Assembly: GCF_041080655.1 (NCBI RefSeq)
Contig: NZ_CP163525.1
Span: 6,138,001 to 6,202,000, forward strand
DNA from: Streptomyces sp. CG4
GTDB taxonomy: Bacteria > Actinomycetota > Actinomycetes > Streptomycetales > Streptomycetaceae
Length of the DNA stretch: 64,000 nt
Direction: 5' to 3'
The translations under genes were made by a program, and so were the position numbers. Below are positions 41,970 to 50,662 of the stretch, in pieces. Below the pieces are notes generated by a model, which worked only from the letters and a program-made list of their open reading frames with translations, was not told the origin of the DNA and searched no databases. Position 1 is the stretch's first letter, and every line of letters starts with the position of its first letter.

Positions 41970-42839
41970 ATGAGCCAGGCACTTCAGGATCTCCTCGATC
42001 TGCTCGACCTGGAGCAGATCGAGGAGAACATCTTCCGCGGCCCATCCCGCTCCGCCGTCGTCCCCCGGGTCTTCGGCGGGCAGGTCGCGGCACAGGCGCT
42101 GGTCGCCGCCGGGCGGACGGTCCCCGCCGACCGCCCCGCCCACTCCCTGCACGCGTACTTCCTGCGCCCCGGCGACCCCGGCGCGCCGATCGTCTACACC
42201 GTGGACCGCATCCGCGACGGCCGCTCCTTCACCACCCGCCGCGTGGTCGCCGTCCAGCACGGCAAGCCGATCTTCCATCTCTCGGCGTCCTTCCAGACGG
42301 CCGAGGACGGCCTCGAACACCAGGCCCCGATGCCGCCGTCGCCCGACCCGGCGACCCTGCCCACCTCGCAGGAGCGGCTGCGCGGCTACGACCACCTCGC
42401 CCCCGAGGTCGTCGAGAAGTTCCTCGAGGCCCGCGAGGCGATCGACCTCCGGTACGTGGAGGAGCCGCCGTACGGGCAGTTCGGCGAGCCGCGCGAGCCG
42501 CACTCACAGGTCTGGTTCCGCACCAACGGCAAGCTGGACGACGACCCGTTGCTGCATGTCGTCCTCGCCACCTACGTCTCCGACATGACCCTTCTCGACT
42601 CGATCCTGCTCGCGCACGGCCGCGGCGGCTGGGCCGTCGGAGACGTCGTCGGGGCCTCCCTGGACCACGCGATGTGGTTCCACCGGCCCTTCCGCGCCGA
42701 CGAATGGCTGCTCTACGACCAGGAGTCCCCGTCCGCGCACGGCGGCCGCGGCCTCGGCCAGGCCCGGATCTACACCCAGGACGGGCAGCTCGCCATCACC
42801 GTCATCCAGGAGGGTGTGGTCCGCGTTCCGCGTGCCTGA
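41970..42839 (+). CDS. tesB: Acyl-CoA thioesterase II (TesB)
   Basis: 289 residues, double hot-dog fold. FGGQVAAQALVAAGRTVPAD (about 30-50), SLHAYFLRPGDPGAPIVYTV, DRIRDGRSFTTRRVVAVQHG and, in the second half, YVSDMTLLDSILLAHG and ASLDHAMWFHRPFRADEWLL, with the Asp of SLDHAMWFH, Thr/Ser in SDMTLLD and Gln forming the catalytic triad. Hydrolyses medium and long acyl-CoA, releasing CoA. ATG 41970; ribosome site poor. Downstream partner of the acyl-CoA dehydrogenase. Confidence 0.95.
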   Translation: MSQALQDLLDLLDLEQIEENIFRGPSRSAVVPRVFGGQVAAQALVAAGRTVPADRPAHSLHAYFLRPGDPGAPIVYTVDRIRDGRSFTTRRVVAVQHGKPIFHLSASFQTAEDGLEHQAPMPPSPDPATLPTSQERLRGYDHLAPEVVEKFLEAREAIDLRYVEEPPYGQFGEPREPHSQVWFRTNGKLDDDPLLHVVLATYVSDMTLLDSILLAHGRGGWAVGDVVGASLDHAMWFHRPFRADEWLLYDQESPSAHGGRGLGQARIYTQDGQLAITVIQEGVVRVPRA

Positions 42840-43097
42840 CTCGCCGAGATGCCGAGTGACACATGGGGCACTAATCTCTAAGAGTGAAAGCCGCAGCACA
42901 CGGCGTAACCGGCCGATGGGTTTCCGGGCCCCCGGAACGGCAGACGTCGGCGGTGACAGCCGTGTGGTCAACCTTCTGCGGTGCCACCTGAAGAGCGCGC
43001 CGTGCCTTCCCCCTTCTGTGAGCACGGCGTCGGCCATCCATCCCGCGCGTCCCCAATGAACCAGCGAGGGATGATGGAAACGAAAGGGTAATTTCCC

Positions 43098-43391
43098 ATG
43101 CGAGCACAGCGCATCAGGCGTTATGTCGTGATGTCCGCGGCAGGCTTCCTGCTGGCGGGCGGAGCCGCCATCGGCGCGGCGGGCACCGCCTCGGCAGCAC
43201 CTGCCCACGACCACCATGGCCGTCATCACTGTCGTCATCACCACAGCCACCACCACTGCCATGACCACGGTCGCGGCGGCCACGACGACAACGGCCGTGG
43301 TGACAACGGCAAGGGCGACGACAACGGCAAGGGCAACGACAACGGCAAGGGCAACGACAACGGCAAGGGCGGCGACAACGGCGGTCGCTGA
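43098..43391 (+). CDS. Secreted histidine-rich repeat peptide
   Basis: 97 residues. Signal peptide (RRYVVMSAAGFLLAGGAAIG, cleavage after ASA near 35), then a histidine cluster (DHHGRHHCRHHHSHHHCHDH, about 38-57: 12 His and 2 Cys) and a low-complexity tail of D-N-G-K-G repeats. The His cluster would bind Zn, Ni, Cu or Co outside the cell. ATG 43098 has GAAAGGG nine bases upstream. Followed by a hairpin. No family known to me; the tail repeats are near-identical in DNA, so copy number may vary between strains. Confidence 0.75.
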   Translation: MRAQRIRRYVVMSAAGFLLAGGAAIGAAGTASAAPAHDHHGRHHCRHHHSHHHCHDHGRGGHDDNGRGDNGKGDDNGKGNDNGKGNDNGKGGDNGGR

Positions 43392-43415
43392 TCCGGCGCC
43401 GGCAGCGCCCACACT

Positions 43416-43442
43416 GTGCGGCTCCGCGACGCGGGGCCGCAC
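43416..43442. terminator. Hairpin after the His-rich peptide gene
   Basis: GTGCGGCTCCG (43416-43426) and CGGGGCCGCAC (43432-43442), 10 of 11 paired, 5-base loop. Serves the peptide gene and/or the convergent phosphatase-like gene. Confidence 0.65.
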
Positions 43443-43469
43443 GTGCCGTTCGGGCGCCGGCCCGGCCGC

Positions 43470-44258
43470 TCAGGAAAGTCCGGCCGCCGCCAGCAGATAC
43501 GCCGTCATCGGGTCGTAGTAACGGGGGCTGGGCACATGGTCGTCCAGCGGTACGACGACCTGGACCGTGCCCTCGGACTCGGCGAGGAACAGCGCCGGGT
43601 CGTTGCAGTCGGCGTACCCGACGGAATCGACGCCGCGCTGCCCCGCGTACCCGGCCCATCCGTGGTCGGCGACGACGAGGTCCGGCAGCGGCCGTCCCTC
43701 CCGCTCAAGTCCCGTCAGAATGGCCCGCATCGGCTCCCCGGAGTGGGTGTGCCACAGCGTCGCCCCGTGCTCCAGCACCGCCACGTCCGCGAACTGCATG
43801 ACATAACCCTCGTCCGTCTGCAGCCCGTCCGGGATGACGACGATCTCGCAGCCCGCGGTGCGCAGCGCGGCGGCCGTGGCCCGGTGCACGTCCAGCAGAC
43901 CGCCCGGGTGCCCGGTCGCGAACAGCACCCGCTGCTGCCCCTCGGCCGCCTTGCGCAGCCGTGCCGCCATCCGCTCCAGCGCGGCCACGGTCAGCTCGGG
44001 GTCGATGGTGTCCTGCCCGTACCGGTACCCCGGGTCGTCGCTGACCCCCACCCGCTCGGCCATCACCGCGAGCACGTCCTGCTCGTCCGTCCAGCGGTCG
44101 CCCAGCTCCAGGCCGAGCCAGAAATTACGGACACCGTTGGCGAGCTGGCGGTAGTGGGAGAGGTTGTTCTCGCGGGGCGTGGCGACGTCCCCCGCGATAC
44201 GGGTCCTCACCAGATGGTCGACGAGCTGAGCGCGGCTGGGCGTCCCGGATATCGGCAT
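43470..44258 (-). CDS. Phosphatase-like conserved actinobacterial protein
   Basis: 262 residues. Soluble alpha/beta protein with RENNLSHYRQLANGVRNFWL near 30, RVLFATGHPGGLLDVHRATA near 107, FADVAVLEHGATLWHTHSGE near 150 and LPDLVVADHGWAGYAGQRGV near 190. The repeated His/Asp loops (GHPGG, HTHSGE, ADHGWAG) suggest a metal- or phosphate-binding active site; homologues are annotated only as phosphatase. Start ATG 44256-44258 is likely; ATG 44265-44267 is three codons earlier, and neither has a good ribosome site. Precedes the PucR regulator gene's end by 74 bp on the same strand, so it may be its downstream cotranscript. Confidence 0.7.
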   Translation of the reverse strand: MPISGTPSRAQLVDHLVRTRIAGDVATPRENNLSHYRQLANGVRNFWLGLELGDRWTDEQDVLAVMAERVGVSDDPGYRYGQDTIDPELTVAALERMAARLRKAAEGQQRVLFATGHPGGLLDVHRATAAALRTAGCEIVVIPDGLQTDEGYVMQFADVAVLEHGATLWHTHSGEPMRAILTGLEREGRPLPDLVVADHGWAGYAGQRGVDSVGYADCNDPALFLAESEGTVQVVVPLDDHVPSPRYYDPMTAYLLAAAGLS

Positions 44259-44332
44259 GCCCCCCATTGTGAGGCAGCCCGCGGCGACCGTCCCGGGCAT
44301 ATCGCCCGCTGGGACGGGGCTCACGCGCCCCG

Positions 44333-46312
44333 TCAGCCGTGGCGCAGGGCGAACCACAGCTCCATGCGTACGTCCGGATCGTCCAGGTCGGTGGCCAACA
44401 GGGCGGCGCAGCGGGCGATGCGCTGGCGGACGGTGTTGCGGTGTACGTCCAGCGCCACCGCCGTACGGTCCCAACTGCCGTGCAGGGCGAGCCAGTTGCG
44501 CAGGGTGTCGATGAGTTCGGGGCGGTCGGCGAGCGGGGCGAGCAGGGCGTGGGCGTGGGCCTCGGCGTCCGCGCGGGGCACCAGGTCCGTGAGGCCCGGG
44601 CGGGCACCGTGCCGGATCAGCGCGGTGCGGGTGGCGCGGGCGCGGGCCAGGGCGCGGGCCGCCTGGGCGTCGGCGGTCGGCCACTCGCGCGGCTGCACGG
44701 CGGCGCTCACCCCGAGCGTCCAGCCGGGCTGTGGCTCCGGTACCCGCCCGCCCGGCACCAGCACCCGTACGACGTCCCGCCCGAGGTCGACCAGCGGCGA
44801 GCCCAGCGCGGCGCCGAGCGCCGAGGCGGCGACCGCGTCCGGGACCTGCGCCTCGGGCCGGGCGTGTACGACGACCCAGGCCTCCGCGCCGAGCAGCGGA
44901 GCGACTTCCTCGGGCACCGAGCCGAGCAGCAGCCGCACCAGCGCCGAGGACCGCGCGGCCCCGGCCCCGCTGTGATGCTCCCCGGTCAGCAGCGACAGCA
45001 GCACACAGGCCACGGAGGCGATGGTGTGGTCGCCGGGCTCGCGCCGCGCGGTGGCGACCCCGAGCACGAATCCCTCACCGGAGCCGAGGGCGTAGGCGGC
45101 GAGGTGGGTGGAGCCGACGGTGGCGGTGGCGGAGGCGGGGAGCGGCCGCGCGGGGGAGGATCCGGCCGGGGTGGCGGCGGGGCGGCTGGTGGCCGGGGGT
45201 ACGACCTGGCGCGCGCTCGCCGGGACGGTGCTGCCGCCGGCGGCGATGGCCGGCGCCGGGGCGGGGCGGGGTGCGGGGGAGTGGTCGTCGGTCAGGTGTG
45301 AGCGGTTCGGGGGCGTGGGTGAGTCCTCGGCCGTGTTCGTGCCGGTCCGGCCCGCCGTGCGCCCGCTTGCGGCGTTGGTCGGCGGAGCGGCCCGGGGTGT
45401 GGGGGAGTGGTCGTCGGCTGGGTGTGAGCGGTCCGGGGTCGTGGGGGAGTTCTCGGCGGTGTCCGTGTCGGTTCCGCCTGCTGTGCGTCGGCTCGCGGCG
45501 ATGGCTGGCGCCGGGGCGGGCCGGGGTGTGGGGGAGTGGTCGTCGGTCGGGTGTGAGGGGTCCGGGGCCGTGGGTGAGTTCTCGGCGGTGTCCGTGCCGG
45601 TCCCGCCAGCCGTGCGCCCGCCCGCGGCGATGGCCGGTGCCCCGGGGGCGGGCGCGCCGGTGGGGCGTACCACCGCGGTGAGGTCGGTCAGTGCGGCGCG
45701 GACCTCTTCGGACGGCTCCCGGCCCGCGCCGGCGAGGGCCGTGCCGTCGGGGCCGAAGAGCACCGCGTGGCCGGAGAGGTGCTGGGCGAGGCGCCGCAGC
45801 ACCGACGGCACCGGGTCCGGGCGGGCGGCCGCGGAGGCGAGGCTCTGCTGCGCCTCCGTGACGCGCCGCAGCTCGGCCAGGCGGGCCTGAGCCATCAGCT
45901 GCCACACCGCGCGGGCCACACCGGAGAACGTCGTCTGGGGCGGGACCTCCAGGAGCGGGAGGCCATGGCGCTCGCAGGCCGCCACCAGCGCGCGCGGCAC
46001 CGTGTCGTGCACCGGGGCCAACCCGAAGCCGAGCGCCGCACCGCCCGCCGCGACGATCCGCGAGACGTAGTCGTCGAAGTACGTGCCGGAGCCCGCCGCC
46101 TCCGGGACGTGCACCCCGGCCGTCAGCAGCAGCTCGCCGCCCAGCAGATACGGGTACGGGTCGGCCATCTCCGAGGTGTGCGCCCAGTGGATCACGGTCC
46201 CCCGGTCCGCCGGGCCCGCGATCTGGCGCAGGGCGAGATCCTCTCGGGCCAGCAGCGCCGAGAGCGGTACGGGTGGGGTCGGTGGGACTGCTGGGGCGGT
46301 CGTCTCCGGCAT
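44333..46312 (-). CDS. PucR-family transcriptional regulator with internal tandem repeats
   Basis: 659 residues. PucR N-terminal domain (about 18-130: LALRQIAGPADRGTVIHWAH, GGELLLTAGVHVPEA), a long Pro/Thr/Ala-rich middle, and the C-terminal PucR helix-turn-helix (LRNWLALHGSWDRTAVALDV followed by HRNTVRQRIARCAALL). The middle (about 220-355) holds three tandem copies of a 42-43 residue unit (TAGGTxTDTAENSPTxPDxS, then HPxDDHSPTPR), absent from ordinary PucR proteins. Start ATG 46310-46312; GTG 46328-46330 also possible. Divergent from a symporter/agmatinase operon, which it probably controls; TTCAT-ATGG-ATGAA lies between. Confidence 0.88.
   Translation of the reverse strand: MPETTAPAVPPTPPVPLSALLAREDLALRQIAGPADRGTVIHWAHTSEMADPYPYLLGGELLLTAGVHVPEAAGSGTYFDDYVSRIVAAGGAALGFGLAPVHDTVPRALVAACERHGLPLLEVPPQTTFSGVARAVWQLMAQARLAELRRVTEAQQSLASAAARPDPVPSVLRRLAQHLSGHAVLFGPDGTALAGAGREPSEEVRAALTDLTAVVRPTGAPAPGAPAIAAGGRTAGGTGTDTAENSPTAPDPSHPTDDHSPTPRPAPAPAIAASRRTAGGTDTDTAENSPTTPDRSHPADDHSPTPRAAPPTNAASGRTAGRTGTNTAEDSPTPPNRSHLTDDHSPAPRPAPAPAIAAGGSTVPASARQVVPPATSRPAATPAGSSPARPLPASATATVGSTHLAAYALGSGEGFVLGVATARREPGDHTIASVACVLLSLLTGEHHSGAGAARSSALVRLLLGSVPEEVAPLLGAEAWVVVHARPEAQVPDAVAASALGAALGSPLVDLGRDVVRVLVPGGRVPEPQPGWTLGVSAAVQPREWPTADAQAARALARARATRTALIRHGARPGLTDLVPRADAEAHAHALLAPLADRPELIDTLRNWLALHGSWDRTAVALDVHRNTVRQRIARCAALLATDLDDPDVRMELWFALRHG
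45281..45650. repeat. Three tandem 126-129 bp repeats inside the pucR gene
   Basis: The word GTGGTCGTCG recurs at 45281, 45407 and 45536, spacing 126 and 129 bp, both multiples of three, so the reading frame is kept. Surrounding sequence is about 80-90 percent alike between copies. Confidence 0.85.
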
Positions 46313-46339
46313 GGTGTGCGTTTCCTCCACTCCACCCCG

Positions 46340-46353
46340 TTCATATGGATGAA
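46340..46353. promoter_or_regulatory. Palindrome between pucR and symporter genes
   Basis: TTCATATGGATGAA: inverted TTCAT with 4-base spacer, in an AT-rich pocket 27 bp before the pucR start and 94 bp before the symporter start. Candidate PucR operator. Confidence 0.5.
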
Positions 46354-46446
46354 ACGTACACTTCGCAGTCGCTTTCCGGCCACCTAGTGTCGATGCACGT
46401 CACCCGCCGGCGACCCCCAGTGCGACTTCGAGTGAAGGAGGGCCTC

Positions 46447-47907
46447 ATGGCCGTCGACTACACCGTGATCGTCGTCTATCTCGCCGGGATGCTGGCCATG
46501 GGCTGGTGGGGCATGCGCCGCGCCAGGTCGAAGAGCGAGTTCCTGGTGGCCGGGCGCCGCCTCGGGCCCGCCATGTACTCCGGCACCATGGCGGCGATCG
46601 TCCTCGGCGGCGCGTCCACCATCGGCGGGGTGGGACTGGGGTACCGGTACGGCCTCTCCGGCGCCTGGATGGTCTTCACCATCGGGCTCGGGCTGCTCGC
46701 CCTGTCGGTCCTCTTCTCGGCCCGGATCGCCCGGCTGAAGGTCTACACCGTCTCCGAGATGCTGGACCTGCGCTACGGCGGCCGCGCCGGCGTCGTCTCC
46801 GGCATCGTCATGTGGGCGTACACCCTGATGCTCGCCGTCACCTCCACCATCGCCTACGCCACGATCTTCGACGTCCTCTTCGACATGAACCGGACGCTCG
46901 CGATCGTCCTCGGCGGCTCGATCGTCGTCGCCTACTCCACCCTGGGCGGCATGTGGTCGATCACCCTGACCGACATGGTGCAGTTCGTGGTGAAGACGAT
47001 CGGCGTGCTGCTCCTGCTCCTGCCGATCGCGGTCGTCAAGGCCGGCGGCTTCTCCGAGATGAAGGCCAAGCTGCCGACCTCGTACTTCGACCCACTGGGC
47101 ATCGGCGGCGAGACGATCTTCACCTACGTCCTGATCTACACGTTCGGCATGCTGATCGGGCAGGACATTTGGCAGCGCGTGTTCACCGCCCGCAGCGACC
47201 GGACCGCCAGGTGGGGCGGCACGGTCGCCGGAACCTACTGCCTCGCCTACGCCCTCGCCGGCGCGGTGATCGGCACGGCCGCCAAGGTGCTCTACCCCAG
47301 GCTCGGCAGCCCCGACGACGCCTTCGCCACCATCGTCAAGGCCGAACTCCCCGTCGGCGTGCGCGGCCTGGTGCTGGCCGCCGCCCTCGCCGCCGTGATG
47401 TCCACCTCCTCCGGCGCCCTGATCGCCTGCGCCACGGTCGCCAACAACGACATCTGGTCGCGGCTGCGGGGCATCGCCAAGAAGCCCTCCGAGGATCATG
47501 ACGAGGTCGCCGGCAACCGCGCCTTCGTCCTGATCATGGGCGTCGCGGTGATCGGCACGGCGATCGCCCTGAACAACGTGGTCGAGGCGCTGACCGTGGC
47601 GTACAACCTGCTCGTCGGCGGCCTGCTCGTGCCCATCCTGGGCGGCCTGCTGTGGAAGCGCGGCACCGCCCAGGGCGCGCTCGCGTCGGTGCTCGTCGGC
47701 GGCCTCGCAGTGATCGGCCTGATGGCCGGCTACGGCATCCTCGCGGGCGAGCCCGTCTACTACGGCCTGCTCGCCTCCCTCGCCGCCTACGTCGCCGTCT
47801 CCCTGGCGACCAGGCCCACCGACGAGACCGTGCTCGCCACCTGGCGCGAACGCCTCGCCGGCCGCACCCCCGAACTCGCGTCCGAACCGGCCCCGGCTCA
47901 CCAGTAG
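46447..47907 (+). CDS. Sodium:solute symporter (SSS family)
   Basis: 486 residues with about 13 membrane helices. Typical SSS features: YLAGMLAMGWWGMRRARSKS with EFLVAGRRLGP (helix 1 to 2), ASTIGGVGLGYRYGLSGAWM, YSTLGGMWSITLTDMVQFVV (sodium-motif region, about 160-180), and ALAAVMSTSSGALIACATV with the S-T-S-S of the sodium site near 320. ATG 46447 has AAGGAGG. First of three genes (symporter, agmatinase family, ThDP enzyme) on the + strand, opposite the PucR gene. The substrate may be the guanidino compound or its precursor, by context only. Confidence 0.92.
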   Translation: MAVDYTVIVVYLAGMLAMGWWGMRRARSKSEFLVAGRRLGPAMYSGTMAAIVLGGASTIGGVGLGYRYGLSGAWMVFTIGLGLLALSVLFSARIARLKVYTVSEMLDLRYGGRAGVVSGIVMWAYTLMLAVTSTIAYATIFDVLFDMNRTLAIVLGGSIVVAYSTLGGMWSITLTDMVQFVVKTIGVLLLLLPIAVVKAGGFSEMKAKLPTSYFDPLGIGGETIFTYVLIYTFGMLIGQDIWQRVFTARSDRTARWGGTVAGTYCLAYALAGAVIGTAAKVLYPRLGSPDDAFATIVKAELPVGVRGLVLAAALAAVMSTSSGALIACATVANNDIWSRLRGIAKKPSEDHDEVAGNRAFVLIMGVAVIGTAIALNNVVEALTVAYNLLVGGLLVPILGGLLWKRGTAQGALASVLVGGLAVIGLMAGYGILAGEPVYYGLLASLAAYVAVSLATRPTDETVLATWRERLAGRTPELASEPAPAHQ

Positions 47908-47963
47908 AGTCGTAGGGAAAGCAGTGCATGCGCGACGAAGCGCAAGAAAGAAGGCATTTCATC

Positions 47964-48935
47964 ATGAGCAGCAACGAGACGCCCCGCGGTCCCGTCGACT
48001 CCTCCCGCATCCCGCGGTACGCCGGCCCCGCGACCTTCGCCCGGCTGCCCCGCCTCGACGAGGTCGGCACCGCCGACGTCGCCGTCGTGGGCGTGCCGTT
48101 CGACTCCGGCGTCTCGTACCGGCCGGGCGCCCGCTTCGGCGGCAACGCCATCCGCGAGGCGTCCCGGCTGCTGCGCCCGTACAACCCGGCGCAGGACGCC
48201 TCCCCGTTCGCCCTCGCCCAGGTCGCGGACGGCGGCGACATCGCCGTGAACCCGTTCAACATCAACGAGGCCGTCGAGACGATCGAGGCCGCGGCCGACG
48301 AGCTGCTCGGCACCGGCGCCCGGCTGATGACCCTGGGCGGTGACCACACCATCGCGCTGCCGCTGCTGCGGAGCGTCGCGAAGAAGCACGGCCCGGTGGC
48401 CCTGCTGCACTTCGACGCCCACCTGGACACCTGGGACACCTACTTCGGCGCCGAGTACACCCACGGCACCCCGTTCCGCCGCGCGGTGGAGGAGGGCATC
48501 CTCGACACCTCGGCACTGTCCCACGTGGGCACCCGCGGCCCGCTGTACGGCAAGCAGGACCTGACCGACGACGAGAAGATGGGCTTCGGCATCGTCACCT
48601 CCGCGGACATCTACCGCCGCGGCGCCGACGAGGTCGCCGACCAGCTGCGCCAGCGCATCGGCGACCGCCCGCTGTACATCTCCATCGACATCGACTGCCT
48701 CGACCCGGCCCACGCGCCCGGCACGGGCACGCCCGAGGCGGGCGGCATGACCTCGCGCGAGCTGCTGGAGATCCTGCGCGGCCTGGCCTCCTGCAACCTG
48801 GTCTCGGCGGACGTCGTCGAGGTGGCGCCGGCGTACGACCACGCCGAGATCACCTCGGTCGCGGCCTCGCACACGGCCTACGAGCTGACCACCATCATGA
48901 GCCGCCAGATCGCGGCGGCCCGGAAGGACGCGTAA
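47964..48935 (+). CDS. Agmatinase-family guanidino hydrolase (ureohydrolase)
   Basis: 323 residues. Complete manganese ureohydrolase motifs: LGGDHTIALPLL (near 135), LLHFDAHLDTWDTYFG (near 157) and SIDIDCLDPAHAPGTGTPEA (about 240-260). VPFDSGVSYRPGARFGGNAI at the start fits agmatinase/guanidinobutyrase rather than arginase. It releases urea from a guanidino substrate such as agmatine or 4-guanidinobutyrate. ATG 47964 with AAGAAAGAAGG upstream; ATG 47928 is an in-frame alternative. Five bp before the ThDP enzyme gene. Confidence 0.93.
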   Translation: MSSNETPRGPVDSSRIPRYAGPATFARLPRLDEVGTADVAVVGVPFDSGVSYRPGARFGGNAIREASRLLRPYNPAQDASPFALAQVADGGDIAVNPFNINEAVETIEAAADELLGTGARLMTLGGDHTIALPLLRSVAKKHGPVALLHFDAHLDTWDTYFGAEYTHGTPFRRAVEEGILDTSALSHVGTRGPLYGKQDLTDDEKMGFGIVTSADIYRRGADEVADQLRQRIGDRPLYISIDIDCLDPAHAPGTGTPEAGGMTSRELLEILRGLASCNLVSADVVEVAPAYDHAEITSVAASHTAYELTTIMSRQIAAARKDA

Positions 48936-48940
48936 GCGCA

Positions 48941-50626
48941 GTGACTCACGACCACGACCTGGTACTCCGCCCGACACAGGCGCAGATCACCGCGGCCCTG
49001 AACCCTCCCCCGGGGCGGGGCGGCGGAGACCTGGTCGTGGAGACCCTGGCCGGGCTGGGCGCGACGACCGTCTTCGGTCTGCCCGGCCAGCACGCGCTGG
49101 GCATGTTCGACGCCCTGCGCCGGTCGTCCCTGCGGTACGTCGGCCTGCGGGTGGAGAACAACGCGGGCTTCGCGGCGGACGCGTACGGCCGGATCACCGG
49201 CGAGGCCGCGCCACTGCTGCTGTCGACGGGCCCGGGGGCCCTGACGTCACTGGCCGCGCTCCAGGAGGCGGCCGCGGCCTCCGCACCCGTGCTGGCGATC
49301 AGCAGCCAGATCCCGACGGCGGGCCTGGGCGGCGGCCGCCACGGCTATCTGCACGAACTCCCCGACCAGTCGGCCTCGTTCCGGGGCGTGGTCAAGTCCG
49401 TGCACACGGTCCGCACGCAGTCGCAGATCCCGTCCGCGATCGCCGAAGCCTGGAAGTCGGCGCTGACGGCCCCGCACGGCCCGGTGTGGGTGGAGATCCC
49501 GCAGGACGTGCTCCTCGCGAAGACCGCGCTGCCGGTGGTGACGGCGCCGGACGCGACCCCGGAGGATCTGGTCCCGCGCCCCGAACTGACCGCGGTGGCG
49601 GCCGAATTGCTGTCGTGTGCGGCCCGCCCGGCGATCATCGCGGGCGGCGGCGTCGTACGAGCGGACGCCTCGGGCAAGCTGCGTCAGCTGGCCGAGAAGC
49701 TGGACGCTCCGGTCGTGACGACCTTCGGCGGCAAGGGCGCCTTCCCCTGGGAGCACCCGCTGTCGCTCCGGTCCTGGCTGGAGGACCGGCATACGACGGA
49801 CTTCCTGGAGGACGCGGACGTCCTCCTGGTCGTCGGCTCGGGCCTCGGTGAACTCTCCTCCAACTACCACACGTTCAAGCCCCGCGGCCGGGTGATCCAG
49901 ATCGAGGCCGACCTCGGAAAGCTGGAGTCCAACCACCCGGCGCTCGGCATCCACGCGGACGCCCGCCTCGCGCTCCAGGCCCTGCTGGAGACGGTGGAGG
50001 AGCGCAACGACGCGTCGGCGCCGGAGCGGGTCCGGGAGCTGCTGACCAAGGTCGCTTCCCGTATCGAGGCCCAGGAACTCACCCTGGAACAGGACGTGTT
50101 GGCGGCGGTCCGGCGCGCCCTGCCCGCCGACTCCCCGTCCTTCTGGGACATGACGATCCTGGCGTACTGGGCCTGGTCGGCCTTCGATCCCCGGGGCGCC
50201 AACACCATGCACTCCGCACAGGGCGCCGGCGGCCTCGGCTACGGCTTCCCGGCGGCGCTGGGCGCGGCGGTGGCTGACGCCAGCTGCCCGGTCCTGGCGG
50301 TCTCCGGCGACGGCGGCGCGCTGTACTCCATCGCCGAGCTGGCGACGGCCAAGCAGTACGACCTGCCGGTCACCTGGCTGATCGTCGACGACGGCGGCTA
50401 CGGCATCCTCCGCGAGTACATGACGGACGCCTTCGGCCGGGCGACGGCGACGGAACTGACGCGCCCGGACTATGTGGCGCTGGCGGAGTCCTTCGGCGTG
50501 CCCGGGGTCCGTACGACCCCCGAGACCCTGGAGGAGGACCTGGCGAAGGCACTGGCGACGCCGGGCCCTTCGGTGGTCGTACTCCCGGCGCTGCTGCGCA
50601 TGTTCGCGCCGACGCACCTCGGCTGA
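48941..50626 (+). CDS. Thiamine-diphosphate enzyme, acetolactate-synthase-like
   Basis: 561 residues: ThDP N-terminal (Pyr) domain with VFGLPGQHALGMFDALRR (about 38-56) and catalytic Glu in RVENNAGFAADAYG (near 72), central domain, and PP domain with AVSGDGGALYSIAELATAKQ (GDG motif, near 450) followed by IVDDGGYGI. Such enzymes decarboxylate 2-oxo acids or make acyloins. It follows the guanidino hydrolase by 5 bp and starts with GTG 48941, so the two are co-expressed; a role in degrading the 2-oxo acid derived from the guanidino compound would fit, but biosynthetic acetolactate synthase normally stands beside ilvN, absent here. Confidence 0.88.
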   Translation: MTHDHDLVLRPTQAQITAALNPPPGRGGGDLVVETLAGLGATTVFGLPGQHALGMFDALRRSSLRYVGLRVENNAGFAADAYGRITGEAAPLLLSTGPGALTSLAALQEAAAASAPVLAISSQIPTAGLGGGRHGYLHELPDQSASFRGVVKSVHTVRTQSQIPSAIAEAWKSALTAPHGPVWVEIPQDVLLAKTALPVVTAPDATPEDLVPRPELTAVAAELLSCAARPAIIAGGGVVRADASGKLRQLAEKLDAPVVTTFGGKGAFPWEHPLSLRSWLEDRHTTDFLEDADVLLVVGSGLGELSSNYHTFKPRGRVIQIEADLGKLESNHPALGIHADARLALQALLETVEERNDASAPERVRELLTKVASRIEAQELTLEQDVLAAVRRALPADSPSFWDMTILAYWAWSAFDPRGANTMHSAQGAGGLGYGFPAALGAAVADASCPVLAVSGDGGALYSIAELATAKQYDLPVTWLIVDDGGYGILREYMTDAFGRATATELTRPDYVALAESFGVPGVRTTPETLEEDLAKALATPGPSVVVLPALLRMFAPTHLG

Positions 50627-50662
50627 CGGTCGCGGCGCCGCCCCGAGGGTGCCGAGGCGGGT

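Noticed and set aside
43216..43518. Threonine-rich frame overlapping the His-rich peptide gene
   Set aside because: It is the +1 reading of GAC-AAC-GGC repeats; no start signal or signal peptide.
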